This document shows, piece after piece, positions 22,811 to 34,016 of a stretch of DNA of 64,000 nt. This DNA comes from Actinostola sp. cb2023. Lineage: Eukaryota; Cnidaria; Anthozoa; Actiniaria; Actinostolidae. The notes beneath the pieces were generated by a model. The model was not told where the DNA came from, did not search any database, and saw only the letters and a program-made list of their open reading frames with translations. The stretch lies in NCBI GenBank assembly GCA_033675265.1, contig JAUJYZ010001151.1, forward strand, positions 154,260 to 218,259, written 5' to 3'. The position numbers and the translations under genes were made by a program. Position 1 is the first letter of the stretch, and each line of letters opens with the position of its first letter.

Positions 22811-23393
22811 GTCTAATTTCGTGGTTTTATAAGGATGTTTGTGTTTGTTGTTGTTATCAATCGAGACAGAAAATATTTTGATCTCGTGGGGTGACGTCAC
22901 ACATTTCCACTAGGTCGCGACGTGACGTCACGGCAGTGTCCTATCCAGTCTTTTTATAATGATCCATGATTTATGATTCGGTTACGGAATCGAAGACATC
23001 TATTCAACCACTCACAGTGCGCGAAATTATTTCTATACTAATCAGAATACTTGGTTACGTCACGGTACCGCCATTGCAAGGCACGAACCGTACCGTAACT
23101 ACTTCCCACTCATGTGAAAACGACTCTATGGTAGTGATTGCGATATAGTTGTGACATGTAATATAGTTGCGCCACGATTATACGCTGCGTGTACGGTTAT
23201 GGTTGCGTTATGCGGTTTGCAGAACAGTTTCATTACAATAACCATACGGACAAGGTACGGAAATGATGTGTACGATTACTTCTACTGCTATGAAAATGAT
23301 ATTCGTTTTCATAACCTTGAGTTTTCAAGTCGTTTCAGTGAAAGCATAAGTAATCAGATATTCTAAAACAGGATATGGAAAAAAAAAAACTAT

Positions 23394-23469
23394 CGTTGCG
23401 AGCAGGATTCGAACCTGCGCGGGAAAATCCCATTCGAGTCCAACGCCTTAACCACTCGGCCATCGCAAC
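23394..23469 (-). pseudogene. tRNA-Ser(CGA) pseudogene, unit 2
   Basis: Same gene as 26141-26222 but with six bases missing. The deletion removes the 3' side of the anticodon stem (CTCGAATGGG in place of CTCGAAATCCAATGGG). It cannot fold. Confidence 0.95.
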
Positions 23470-23599
23470 TCGTTTTTAAATAATGCTCAATAAAATAAAT
23501 ATTATAGTACGCGCATATATATAGATATATGCAGTTAATAACTTGAATAAAATATGGTGAAAATATACATCGTCGAGTAGTCGGCACAAATACTATGAA

Positions 23600-24180
23600 G
23601 AAATATGAGAAACTAGTAAGACTTCACGCAAATATTAAAGGGTTACGTTCAGGGTATAAATGGTAATCAGAGGTGGATGGTTGCCGGGCAACTCGTACAA
23701 ACGCAAAGAGAATGTTTCCCATAATGCTAATTATGCAAATCAGCATTTATCATATAGTTCAAAATTGTGTTCTGTTTCAATATAGTTGCGCGCAAGCGCT
23801 GAATGTAAAATGATTGTAAATTCGATATCCTACAACCTGTTTATGATACAGATATCAATACTCAAGAGAATCGAAAAAAATTGTTATTTGTTTTCCTTTT
23901 CTGAATATACTGAACAGGGTTCGTGAGGAAATCAGAATTCAGGCCAAACGTCTTTATAAACGCGAGCACAAGAAGCGTTGCATTACTGTGAACAATCATC
24001 AGAATCACAAACGCCCATTTCTTTGTTTCTTTTTCTTGCGCTTTTTTGTCGTATATGAACCATTTTTACAGCTTTGATTTAACTTCTTGTGATTTTGCTT
24101 CAGTGGATGCCTCACAAGTAAAGACCAAGCTGCAAGCACTCGGTCATCAAAACTCGATTTCATACAGAATAAATTGCTAT
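23600..24180 (+). other. Unit spacer, copy 2 of the exon-like block
   Basis: Same block as in unit 1. This copy has lost nine bases (ATCACTCAGCTCAGAATT shortened to ATCAGAATT), keeping frame at that point. The second block begins after GCTTCAG near 24104. Non-functional appearance. Confidence 0.35.
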
Positions 24181-24191
24181 AACAATTTCCA

Positions 24192-24600
24192 TTGATTCAT
24201 TCAGTGGGTCAGTCAGTCCAATTTTCAATCTATACATTCCAATTTCAAATGCATTCATCCATTCAAACTTCATCCATTCATAATTCATCCATTAATCCAT
24301 TCCTCCATTGTTCCATACTTTCTTCTTCCATTCATCGATCCATCTATTCATCCACACATTCATTCATCCACTTATCCATTCATTCATCCACACATCCATT
24401 CATCCACTTATCCATTCATTCATCCATTCATTCGTCCACACATCCATTCATCCACTTATCCATTCATTCATCCACACATCCACTTATCCATTCATTCATC
24501 CATCCATCCATTCATCCACACATCCATGCATCCACTTATTCATCCATTCAGTCAGTTTTCAATCCATGCATATCAATGAAATGTATTGGCACCTCCATCC
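24192..24600 (+). repeat. (CATC/CATT/CACA)n array of unit 2
   Basis: Longer and more mixed than in unit 1, with ACATCCATTCATCCACTTAT higher-order repeats of about 40 bases. Frames across it (Ile/His/Ser/Pro rich) are artefacts. Confidence 0.85.
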
Positions 24601-24677
24601 TCCAAGCATCCATATTTCTACGAATTCATAAAAGAACAATTATATTACATGTTATTCGATACCATTAACTAAGAATT

Positions 24678-24734
24678 GCCTTTATAGCTCAGTGGTTAGA
24701 GCACTGGTCGAGAGTTCAATTCTCTCTAAAGGCT
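24678..24734 (+). pseudogene. tRNA-Thr pseudogene, unit 2
   Basis: A 57-nt version of the tRNA-Thr gene lacking 16 bases, including the anticodon. The deletion lies exactly between two GGTC words in the parental sequence, so slippage or microhomology-mediated deletion is likely. It cannot be functional. Confidence 0.96.
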
Positions 24735-25040
24735 GCATGTTTAGCTTTCCTTTTTTTTTTTCCTTTTTGGAAAGAAAGACTAACGAAAATCATTATAAAT
24801 AATAGAAATGTATTTATCGTCTTATTTATCGTCTCATACTCACTGGACGCTCGACCAATCACAGCTAGCGCGCTTAACTCTATATTCAAGTGTAACATTA
24901 TACTAAAACCAATTGTTTAAGTAAGCGTTTCAAATTGTGTTTCTTAATATTTAGCCAGTTCTATTCTGACATTGTCTAGATTTCTGAATTCAATGCCTAT
25001 AGCTTGAAATACCTTGGATTCGTTGGTCATATACAATCAA

Positions 25041-25122
25041 GTCGCGATGGCCGAGTGGTTAAGGCGTTAGACTAGAAATCTAATGGGGTCTCCCCGCGCA
25101 GGTTCAAATCCTGCTCGCGACG
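25041..25122 (+). tRNA. tRNA-Ser(AGA), unit 3
   Basis: 82 nt, identical to unit 1. Anticodon AGA. Followed by GATG and a six-T run that suits termination. Confidence 0.97.
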
Positions 25123-25540
25123 ATGTGTTTTTTGTACGACTCAGGCACCTCCCCTCCTGAAAGTGTAAACTACATTTACCCCTTCTAGTATACTGGCAAC
25201 AAGTGTAAGCAAACCAAATAAGAAGTGCCGTGCCGGATGTAGAGTAAAGGGGTGTACATGTTCAGCATGGTAGATACTGTATGATACAAGCATCAAGAGT
25301 TCCAGACTTCCGGTACGCGCGCAAAGCATTATGAGATTATTACAAAGAAAAAGTGATTCGATTTATGATTCGGTTACGGAATCGAATACATCTATTCAAC
25401 CAATCACAGCGCGCAAAATCATTTCTCAACCAATCAGAATACTTGGTCACTTCACGGTCATCACACGGCACGAACCGTACCGTAACTACTTCCCACTCAT
25501 GTGAAAACGACTTAATTTGTGGTAGCGATTAATATAGTTA

Positions 25541-25850
25541 GTAGAGGTAATCATACGGTTTCGAGTTCAATTTGGAAATAATTAGCACGAGTGTGTGTTT
25601 TTCAAAGAGTATCAAAATTGCACGAGCCCGTAGGGCGAGTGCAATTTGAGCTCTTTGAAAAACACACGAGTGCAAATTATTCCAAATTGAACGAGAAATC
25701 GTATGATTACCAATTAATAATATTCATGAAAAAAAAAGTAATTTGCACTGCAGTGCATATTAAAGGTAATTTGCACTGCAGTGCAAATTATTTTTCAACT
25801 GCACTACTCTAAGCCAATCAGAATCGAGTATTTTTTTCATGTATATTATT
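25541..25850. mobile_element. 310-bp hairpin element in unit 3
   Basis: Units 2 and 4 read straight through here, so this is an insertion. It begins with a 166-bp hairpin (GGTAATCATACG ... CGTATGATTACC, 25546-25711) and ends CCAATCAGAATCGAGTA...TATATTATT. The Crypton region at 59261-61035 has the same two ends, so this may be its non-autonomous partner. Confidence 0.75.
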
Positions 25851-26140
25851 ATGACATGTAATATAGTTGCGCCACGATTATACGCAACATATATGGCGTG
25901 TACTGTTATGGTTGCGTTATACGACCATTATTATTATTGTTATTATTATTATACGGTTTGCGGAACAGTTTCATTACAATACCATACGGACAAGGTACGG
26001 AAATGATGTGTACGATTACTTCTACTTCTACGAAAATGATATTCGTTTTCCAACCTTGAGTTCTCGAGTCGTTTCAGAGAAAGCATAAGTCGTATACTTA
26101 ATCAGATATTCTAAAACAGGATATGGAAAAAAAATGTTTT

Positions 26141-26222
26141 CGTTGCGAGCAGGATTCGAACCTGCGCGGGAAAATCCCATTGGATTTCGAGTCCAACGCC
26201 TTAACCACTCGGCCATCGCAAC
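26141..26222 (-). tRNA. tRNA-Ser(CGA), unit 3
   Basis: 82-nt class II tRNA with acceptor GTTGCGA/TCGCAAC. The anticodon loop is CTCGAAA (CGA), the variable arm is TGGGATTTTCCCGCG and the T-loop is TTCGAAT. Minus-strand T-run after the gene. Confidence 0.97.
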
Positions 26223-26599
26223 TCATTATTAAATAATGGTCAATAAAATAAATCTTATAGTACGCGCACATATATAGATATTTTCAGTTAATAACTTGAA
26301 TCAAATATGGTGAAAATATACATCGTCGAGTAATCGGCTCAAATACTCTGAAGACGAATACAAGAAAATATCAGAAACTAGTAAGACTTCATGCAAATAT
26401 TAAAGGGTTACGTTCAGGGTATAAATGGAAATCAGAGGTGGATGGTTGCCTGGCAACTCGTACAAACTCAAAGAGAATGTTTCCATATTGCTTTGGGTTC
26501 TAATATGCAAATCAGTATTTATCATATAGTTCAAAGTTGTGTTCTGTTTCGATGTAGTTGCGCGCATGCGCTGAATGTAAAGTGATTGTAAATGTCGAT

Positions 26600-26985
26600 A
26601 TCCTACAACCTGTTTATGATACAGATATCAAAACTCAAGAGAATCGAAAAAATTGCTATTTTTTTCCTTTTCTGAATATACCGAACAGGGTTCGTGAGGA
26701 AATCCCTCAGCTCAGAATTCAGGCCAAACGTCTTTATAAACGCGAACACATGCAAGAAGCGTTGTGAAAATGAGCTTAACGCAACCACATACAAGTTATA
26801 ATTAAGCGCACATTTTTTATATTTCTATTTTCTTGAGCTTTTTTGTCGTATATGAACCATTTTTACAGCTTTCATTTAACTTGTTGTGATTTCGCTTCAG
26901 TGGATGCGTCGCAAGTAATAACCAGGCTGCAAGCACTCAGTCATGAAAACTCGATTTGATACAGAATAAATTGCAATAACAATTA
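26600..26985 (+). other. Unit spacer, copy 3 of the exon-like block
   Basis: The first block, after CAG near 26689, reads VREEIPQLRIQAKRLYKREH, then diverges by a four-base insertion. The second block begins after CTTCAG near 26901. The AG and polypyrimidine context resembles splice acceptors. Confidence 0.35.
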
Positions 26986-27035
26986 CCATTGATTCATTCA
27001 GTGGGTCAGTCCAATTTTCAATCTATACATTTCAA

Positions 27036-27318
27036 ATCCATCCATCCATCCATCCATCCATCCATCCATCCATCCATCCATCCATCCATCCATCCATCCA
27101 TCCATCCATCCATCCATCCATCCATCCATCCATCCATCCATCCATCCATCCATCCATCCATCCATCCATCCATCCATCCCATCCATCCATCCATCCATCC
27201 ATCCATCCATCCATCCATCCATCCATCCATCCATCCATCCATCCATCCATCCATCCATCCATCCATCCATCCATCCATCCATCCATCAATTCATCCATCC
27301 ATCCATGCATCCACTTAT
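27036..27318 (+). repeat. (CATC)n microsatellite of unit 3, nearly pure
   Basis: About 250 bases of perfect CATC with one phase slip near 27180. The same site in units 1, 2 and 4 is impure, so the array has been homogenised only here. Confidence 0.95.
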
Positions 27319-27460
27319 TCATCCATTTAGTCAGTTTTCAATCCATGCATTTCAATGAAATTCATTGGCACCTCCATCCTCCAACCATCCATATTTCTAC
27401 GAATACATAAAAGCAACAATTATATTATATATTATTTTAAAATTCCATTACCTAAGAATT

Positions 27461-27533
27461 GCCTTTATAGCTCAGTGGTTAGAGCACTGGTCTAGTAAAC
27501 CAGGGGTCGAGAGTTCAAGTCTCTCTAAAGGCT
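27461..27533 (+). tRNA. tRNA-Thr(AGT), unit 3
   Basis: 73 nt, identical to the unit 1 copy. All arms intact; anticodon AGT. Confidence 0.97.
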
Positions 27534-27834
27534 GAATGTTAATTGTCATTTTTTTGTCATTTTTGGAAAGAAAGACTAACAAAAATCATTATAAATAATA
27601 GAAATGTATTTATCGTCTTATTTATCGTATCATAATCCCTGGTCGCTCGACCAATCACATCGCGCGAAACTCTATATTCAGGTCTAAAATTATACTAAAA
27701 CCAATTGTTTAAGTAAGCGTTTCAAATTGTGTTACTTAATATTTAGCCAGTTATATTCTGACATTGTCTAGATTTCTGAATTCAATGCCTATAGCTTGAA
27801 ATACCTTGGAATCGTTGGGCATATATACAATCAA

Positions 27835-27916
27835 GTCGCGATGGCCGAGTGGTTAAGGCGTTAGACTAGAAATCTAATGGGGTCTCCCCGCGCAGGTTCA
27901 AATCCTGCTCGCGACG
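27835..27916 (+). tRNA. tRNA-Ser(AGA), unit 4
   Basis: 82 nt, identical to units 1 and 3. A nine-T run begins four bases after the gene. Confidence 0.97.
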
Positions 27917-28079
27917 ATGTTTTTTTTTTGTACGACTCAGGCACCTCCCCTCCTGAAAGTGTAAACTACATTACCCCTTCTAGTATACTGACCACATGTG
28001 TAAGCAAACCAATTCAAATATTAAGAAGTGCCATGCCGGATGTAGAATAAAGGGGCGTTCAAGTTCAGTATGGTAGATA

Positions 28080-28594
28080 CTGTATGATACAAATGATTCT
28101 TATATTTGAAAGGGAAGGCTGAGGTTTAGGATTGTAAGGGATCGTTGTAATCAAGCCACGCCCATGCCTTTATACGTATTTCTATGAACCGAGACGTACA
28201 ATCATCTTACTGCAATCAATTTGGGACGAATATCAAGCACATCTTACAATGTTGTTTTTAGTTCTATATTTCGTTAGTGAAAAGGCTTCATTTATTGGAT
28301 GCAGGAGTGGTTTTGGTCATTATTATTATTATTGTTATTATTAACAGTATCAGTATTATTATTATTATTCAGTATTATTATTCAATTTTCATACTTTATA
28401 CAAATTCCGATCTTCTGGTTGGTTGATTTGTACCACGTGACGCGTGGTTATGACGTGACAACCATGGCGACGTCATTATCGTGGTGTAAAAAGCCGCGGT
28501 GTAAATTCTTTACACCACGGCTTTTACTGCACGGTATTAGTATTAGTTAGTATTAGCTTGCCTCCGCAATGTATTCAAATTGAATAATAAAAAT
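28080..28594. other. Insertion in unit 4, with small hairpins
   Basis: The unit order is broken after TGTATGATACAA. The insert holds short TTA repeats near 28318-28382 and the hairpin GCCGCGGTGTAAA...TTTACACCACGGC near 28491-28525. No gene. Confidence 0.45.
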
Positions 28595-28723
28595 GTTAAC
28601 GCCCTCTTTGCTCGGGAGTTATCGGGATACTGAGCCTCGTGCAGTATTTAAATTTCTCGTTCATTGTAAGTGTCTGAACTCGTGCAGGTAAATCCCGATA
28701 ACCCACCCCTCGAGTGCGTTAAC
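28595..28723. mobile_element. 129-bp foldback
   Basis: The outer GTTAACGC/GCGTTAAC and inner GTTATCGGGAT/ATCCCGATAAC are inverse pairs. The TTA/AGC triplet array follows directly. Confidence 0.65.
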
Positions 28724-28730
28724 CTCTAAT

Positions 28731-28998
<268 letters not shown>

Positions 28999-29484
28999 AT
29001 GGCACTGCTCCATAACGTTATGATTCGGTTACGGAATCGAATACATCTATTCAACAATGCATTAATCATAGCGCGCAAAGTCATTTCTCAACCAATCATA
29101 CTTGGTCACGGCACGGTCACCTCAAGGCCGTACCGTACCGCAACTACTTCCCATCCATGTGAAAACAACTCTATGGTAGTGATTGTGATATGACATGTAA
29201 TATAGTTGCGCCACGATTATACGCAACATATATGGCGTGTACTGTTATGGTTGCGTTATACGACCATTATTATTATTGTTATTATTATTATACAGTTTGC
29301 GGAACAGTTTCATTACAATACCATACGGACAAGGTACGGAAATGATGTGTACGATTACTTCTACTTCAATTCTACGAAAATGATATTCGTTTTCCAACCT
29401 TGAGTTCTCAAGTCGTTTCAGAGAAAGCATAAGTCGTATACTTAATCAGATATTCTAAAACAGGATATGGAAAAAAAATGTTTT

Positions 29485-29566
29485 CGTTGCGAGCAGGATT
29501 CGAACCTGCGCGGGAAAATCCCATTGGATTTCGAGTCCAACGCCTTAACCACTCGGCCATCGCAAC
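29485..29566 (-). tRNA. tRNA-Ser(CGA), unit 4
   Basis: 82 nt, identical to the unit 3 copy. Anticodon CGA. Confidence 0.97.
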
Positions 29567-29919
29567 TCATTATTAAATAATGGTCAATAAAATAGATCTT
29601 ATAGTACGCGCACATATATAGATATATTCAGTTTTAAATAACTTGAATAAAATATGGTGAAAATATACATCGTCGAATAGTCAGCTCAAATACTATGAAG
29701 AAATATGAGAAACTAGTAAGACTTCACGCAAATATTAAAGGGTTACGTTCAGGGTATAAATGGTAATCAGAGGTGGATGGTTGCCGGGCAACTCGTACAA
29801 ACTCAAAGAGAATGTTTCCCATAATGCTAATTATGCAAATCAGTATTGATCATATAGTTCAAAGTTGTGTTCTGTTTCGATGTAGTTGCGCGCAAGCGCT
29901 GAATGTAAAATGATTGTAA

Positions 29920-30275
29920 AGTCGATATCCTACAACCTGTTTATGATGCAGATATCAAAACTCAAGAGAATCGAACAAATTGTTATTTTTTTCCTTTTCT
30001 GAATATACCGAACAGGGTTCGTGAGGAAATCCCTCAGCTCAGAATTCAGGCCAAACGTCTTTATAAACGCGCACAAGAAGCGTTGTACTATACTGTGAAC
30101 AACCATCAGAACTAACAAACGCTTATTTCTTTATTTCTTTTTCTTGCGCTTTTTTGCCGTATATATGAACCATTTTTACAGCTTTTTTTTTTGTGATTTT
30201 GCTTCAGTGGATGCGTCGCAAGTAACAACCAGACTGCAAGCACTCGGTCGTCAAAACTCGATTTCATACAGAACT
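29920..30275 (+). other. Unit spacer, copy 4 of the exon-like block
   Basis: The first block after CAG near 30013 carries a two-base deletion (CGCGCACAAG). The second block reads VDASQVTTRLQALGRQNSIS near 30207-30265, then is cut by the 2.7-kb insertion at about 30276. Confidence 0.35.
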
Positions 30276-30945
30276 AGACGCTTTAATAAGCGTTCACTCT
30301 TGCCATGGTGCGATTCAGCACTGGGATGCATTGTAGCATGAAAGAAGTATACTGTCTATACTGTATATGGGCCTCCACCTTCCAATCGGTGAGGGACTGA
30401 GCTGTGAAGAACGAAGAGATCAGAAACGAACAGAACTGATCGAGACACACGTTTTCATTCTCAGCGCAGACAATTTTCTTTGAACCACTTTTATTATAAA
30501 GGTATTATTGGAAAAAGGACAATGCTGGCAAGGAAACTCAAGCCATTCAGAATTAGCTCGTTGATTAGATAGACCTGGGATATTCCGTCCCTCCGATTAC
30601 GATATGTGTAAAACCTGTCTAGCAAGAGTTGCTTTAGTGTTTATCATTCTCGTTCAGTCATACTCGATTGCAGACATAAATCAGCTTTTAGTGATCTCGT
30701 TCCCAGACCCACTCAATTACAGATTGTGCTTAGTCATCAAAGGTGTATTCACTGCTTAAACATTTCTCTCTGTTTAGATCTGAGATAACGATTATAGAGA
30801 TCACAACAGTGTTTCGTTACTTGTTGAGTGATAGGTGTATTCACTCCATAAACATTTCTCTATATTTAGATCTGACACTGAACGATTATATAGTTTTTTG
30901 TAGTTATAGGAGTTTCCTCAACCCAAATTTATTGATAAACCAAGC

Positions 30946-30970
30946 TTTCGGGCTAATAGCCCATCATCAG
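30946..30970 (-). ncRNA. Hammerhead-like core, left terminal repeat
   Basis: Minus strand CTGATGA, hairpin GGGCT-ATT-AGCCC, then GAAA: the hammerhead catalytic-core pattern. It is the inverse copy of 32397-32421. The outer stems were not verified. Confidence 0.5.
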
Positions 30971-30975
30971 GGTTA

Positions 30976-31329
30976 AGGCGAGATCAACCGGTGCATGATA
31001 GTCGATGATAGTCGATGATAGTTGAACTATCACCAACTATCATCGACTATCATCAACTATCACGCACCCGATCAAACGAAGAAAAACTATCGTCAACTAT
31101 CATCGACTATCATCGACTATCATCAACTATCACCCACCCGATCAAACGAAGAAAAACTATCAACTATCATCGACTATCATGAACTTTTTGAACATGTTCA
31201 AAGTGCATGATAGTCGATGATAGTCGATGATAGTCGATGATAGTCGATGATAGTTTGCGATCAAACGTGATCGCGCGTTTCAACTATCATCGACTATCAT
31301 CGGCTATCATGCACCGTTTGATCGCGCCT
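30976..31329. mobile_element. 354-bp MITE, PIF/Harbinger-like (TTA duplication)
   Basis: The ends AGGCG(A/C)GATCAA(C/A)CGGTGC and the inverse are bounded by TTA at 30973-30975 and 31330-31332. The right Penelope repeat gives the empty site CAGGGTTAGAATAGTC. The interior is a set of direct and inverse copies of CATGATAGTCGATGATAGT. A 3-bp TTA/TWA target is typical of PIF/Harbinger. Confidence 0.88.
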
Positions 31330-31569
31330 TTAGAATAGTCAATCTTCAGTTACAATCAGCTGTTACAAACAAAAAAACGCGTGTACAAATACATGCGCAT
31401 GCATAACGTAGCGCGTGCTAATCATATGCACAGACAAATAGAATGTAAACAATTACAGATAAGTAAATAAAATAAATAACATAATAGAAAAGATAAAAAC
31501 ATACTACAATGAGTTACATGTCAAAACACAAATTACAAGCTAACATTAACATTTGTTAATCAATGGAAT

Positions 31570-32180
31570 ATAATTCACCAAGATCAAGAACGTACACATA
31601 TTGGTAAAGCTCGTTCAAGCAACGGTTATCCAAAACAGTTCATACGGAAACATTCAAGATCTAGCGAAAAGCGTAACCAGTCTCAACAGAAAGAAGATCC
31701 CGTGGGTTTTGTAGTTTTACCATATGTACATGGAGTAACGGAAAGGATTCAACGAGTCTTAGGACAATATAACATCAAGTCCTGCGTTAAACCACATCAA
31801 ACGTTAAGACAGATACTCTCCAAGCCCAAGGATGTTGTCCCTGCAGACAAGAAGGCCGGTGTAGTTTACATTAGTGCTGAATGTGACGCGCTTTACATCG
31901 GAGAGACTGGAAGGTCCCTTTCAACGAGAAAGAAAGAGCACGAAGCAAGTGTGCGGCTTTGCAAGCCAGAAAAATCGGCTTTAGCAGAGCATGCAATCAA
32001 GAAAGGACATTCTATCGCCTGGAACAGCACCAAAGTATTAGTAGAGGAGTCAATGCAAGATGGCACCAAAGGAAGTGGCATGAGTCATTATTAATAGCTA
32101 AGAACACTAATTCAATCACCAATAGAGATAGCGGTAGAATTCTTCCAAACAATTATATTCCATTGATTAACAAATGTTAA
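31570..32180 (+). pseudogene. Penelope linker plus GIY-YIG endonuclease
   Basis: The frame reads FVVLPYVHGVTERIQRVLGQ, the conserved linker. Then GVVYISAECDALYIGETGRS holds the GIY-YIG start, followed by LSTRKKEHEASVR and ALAEHAIKKGHSIAW. A frameshift near 32045 moves the C-terminal WHESLLIAKNTNSI...PLINKC tail into a second frame. The nuclease core residues (Y, Y, R, H) look intact up to that point. Confidence 0.85.
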
Positions 32181-32396
32181 TGTTAGCTTGTAATTTGTGT
32201 TTTATCATGGAACTCATTGTAGTATTTTTTTATCTTTTCTATTATGTTATTTATTTTATTTACTTATCTGTAATTGTTTACATTCTATTTGTCTGTGCAT
32301 ATGATTAGCACGCGCTACTTATGCGCGCGCATGTATTTGTACACGCGTTTTTTGTTTGTAACAGCTGATTGTAACTGAAGATTGACTATTCTAACC

Positions 32397-32421
32397 CTGA
32401 TGATGGGCTATTAGCCCGAAA
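32397..32421 (+). ncRNA. Hammerhead-like core, right terminal repeat
   Basis: CTGATGA, stem II GGGCT-ATT-AGCCC, GAAA. Located downstream of the GIY-YIG frame, the usual place in Penelope-like elements. Stem III and the cleavage triplet remain unassigned. Confidence 0.5.
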
Positions 32422-33009
32422 GCTTGGTTTATCAATAAATTTGGGTTGAGGAAACTCACATAACTACAAAAATGTCAATACCAACCCACAAACAACTATT
32501 GGATTATATAGTTATCAACTCAGTGTTTGGTTACTTGTTCGGTGACTCGGCACTCCACAACATAATAGCAGCCAGCTCAGAATTTGTATAAACGGCTGGT
32601 TAAGAGAGTGAGTAACAGTGCTAGCAAAATCGAGAAAACATATTTAGATTTTGGGAAACTACTTTACGTGAGTTTTAATTTGACGGCTCAATTACAGAAT
32701 TTGGAATCGCCCGGCACTCGACAACATAATACCGCCGGGCCAGCTCAGAATTTGTATAAACGACCAACATCGAGAAAACATACTTAGATTTTATAGAACT
32801 AGTGATTGATTCTGACAACTGAACTTGCCCCTGCTTGACCTTCGGTGCCTCCTGATTGGTTTGTGATTTGTAATCTCTCATGTGATGAGACTTCATGAAT
32901 CCACCTTCCATTTTATAACAACTACTAACAAAAAACAAAAAAAGGCCATCTCCAATTTAAGACTCCTTCCCCGGCCTTCGGCCTGGGCACGAGTAATCAA
33001 TTGCAATAA

Positions 33010-33290
33010 CAAATACCATTGATTCATTCAGTCGGTCAGTCAGTCAGTCCAATTTTCAATCTATACATTTCAATTTTAAATGCATTCATCCATTAATCCA
33101 TCCATTCATTCTTCCATTGTTCCATACTTTCTTCTTCCATTCATCCATCTATTCAGCCGCGCGCATCCATTCATCCATCCATCCACACATCCATCCATCC
33201 ACCTACCCATTCATCCATCCATCCATCCATCCACTTATCCATTTATTCATCCATCCATTCATCCACACATCCATGCATATATCAATGAAA
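33010..33290 (+). repeat. (CATC/CATT)n array of unit 4
   Basis: Impure array upstream of the fourth tRNA-Thr, preceded by the same ATTGATTCATTCAGT word as in the other units. Confidence 0.85.
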
Positions 33291-33386
33291 TTTATTGGCA
33301 CATCCATCCTCCAACCATCCATATTACTACGAATTCATAAAAGAACAATTATATTTTATGTTATTTAGTACAATTAAATAAGAATT

Positions 33387-33459
33387 GCCTTTATAGCTCA
33401 GTGGTTAGAGCACTGGTCTAGTAAACCAGGGGTCGAGAGTTCAAGTCTCTCTAAAGGCT
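33387..33459 (+). tRNA. tRNA-Thr(AGT), unit 4
   Basis: 73 nt, identical to the copies at 15843 and 27461; separated from its unit only by the 2.7-kb insertion. Confidence 0.97.
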
Positions 33460-34016
33460 GCATGTTTAATTTTCATTTTTTTTTCTTTCTGAAAAGAAAG
33501 TCGAAAAATCATTATAAAGCATATCACGAAAATTTACCTCTTCGTTTTCCCATTTACTTGAACACTGTTTCGCACTGGTATGTTTCGCTCCACTGCTGTG
33601 ACATTTATACGGGTAATAACTTCCTTAACATAAAACGATGCGAACAAAAATAAATGATTACATATAGTATATTATATGTGTGAGAGCTGTTATTACGTAC
33701 AAAATGGGTCTCTTATAGAGTCAACAAGACCCGTTTTGAGAACACAGACCTCATATATATATATCCTATAAAAACCTTGAGTTTAAGTTAATAGAAAATA
33801 GAGTTACAACGATTACTTGGCTACGTTGACTTTCGGTCAAGAATGCTTCCCATGATGCTCTAGTTCCCGTGACGTAATAATTCTCAGTCTCACTTGTTTC
33901 GTGACTATTTCATACTCATTTGGATCAAACTTTTAAGGGATATTACTTACTGTACATGAAATACTCTTGGTTGTATACTTAATCAGATAAAACAGGATAT
34001 GGAAGAAAAAAACTAT

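Larger units (their letters stand above)
16673..22968. mobile_element. 6.3-kb P-like element inserted in unit 2
   Basis: The ends are inverse copies of CATGGATCAT(TA)AAAAAGACTGGATAGGACACT. ATTTATG occurs on each side (16666-16672 and 22969-22975), and unit 3 at 25356 shows the empty site ATTCGATTTATGATTCGG. A 7-8-bp duplication and CATG ends recall P elements; the assignment is inference. Inside lie a zinc-finger coding remnant (22466-22810, minus), a nested foldback (19575-21082) and several hairpins. No intact transposase frame remains. Confidence 0.75.
30894..32501 (+). mobile_element. Penelope remnant with inverted terminal repeats
   Basis: Flanked by GATTATATAG on both sides (30884-30893 and 32502-32511), a 10-bp target duplication. 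The left repeat (30895-30975 plus 31333-31575) is the inverse of the right one (32158-32475). Penelope-like elements are known to have such inverted or direct pseudo-LTRs. Only the linker and GIY-YIG domain remain; the reverse transcriptase is missing. The left repeat is itself split by a 354-bp TTA-flanked MITE. Confidence 0.85.
30276..32998. mobile_element. 2.7-kb insertion splitting unit 4
   Basis: The unit sequence stops at TTTCATACAGAA (30275) and resumes at AATTGCAATAACAA (about 32999), as judged from the uninterrupted unit 2 (24165-24190). The insert holds tandem blocks with CATTTCTCT..TTTAGATCTGA (30765-30890), the Penelope remnant, and two 100-140-bp direct repeats (32548-32660, 32711-32810). 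The latter share CAACATAATA and CCAGCTCAGAATTTGTATAA. Confidence 0.6.

Noticed and set aside
26989..27330. Ile-His-Pro-Ser and Met-Asp-Gly-Trp repeat proteins
   Set aside because: All three frames on both strands are open because the CATC period of four gives a 12-base repeat without stops.
31000..31320. CRISPR-like array of CATGATAGTCGATGATAGT repeats
   Set aside because: The repeats are in both orientations with no unique spacers, lie inside a TTA-flanked MITE, and the genome is eukaryotic.
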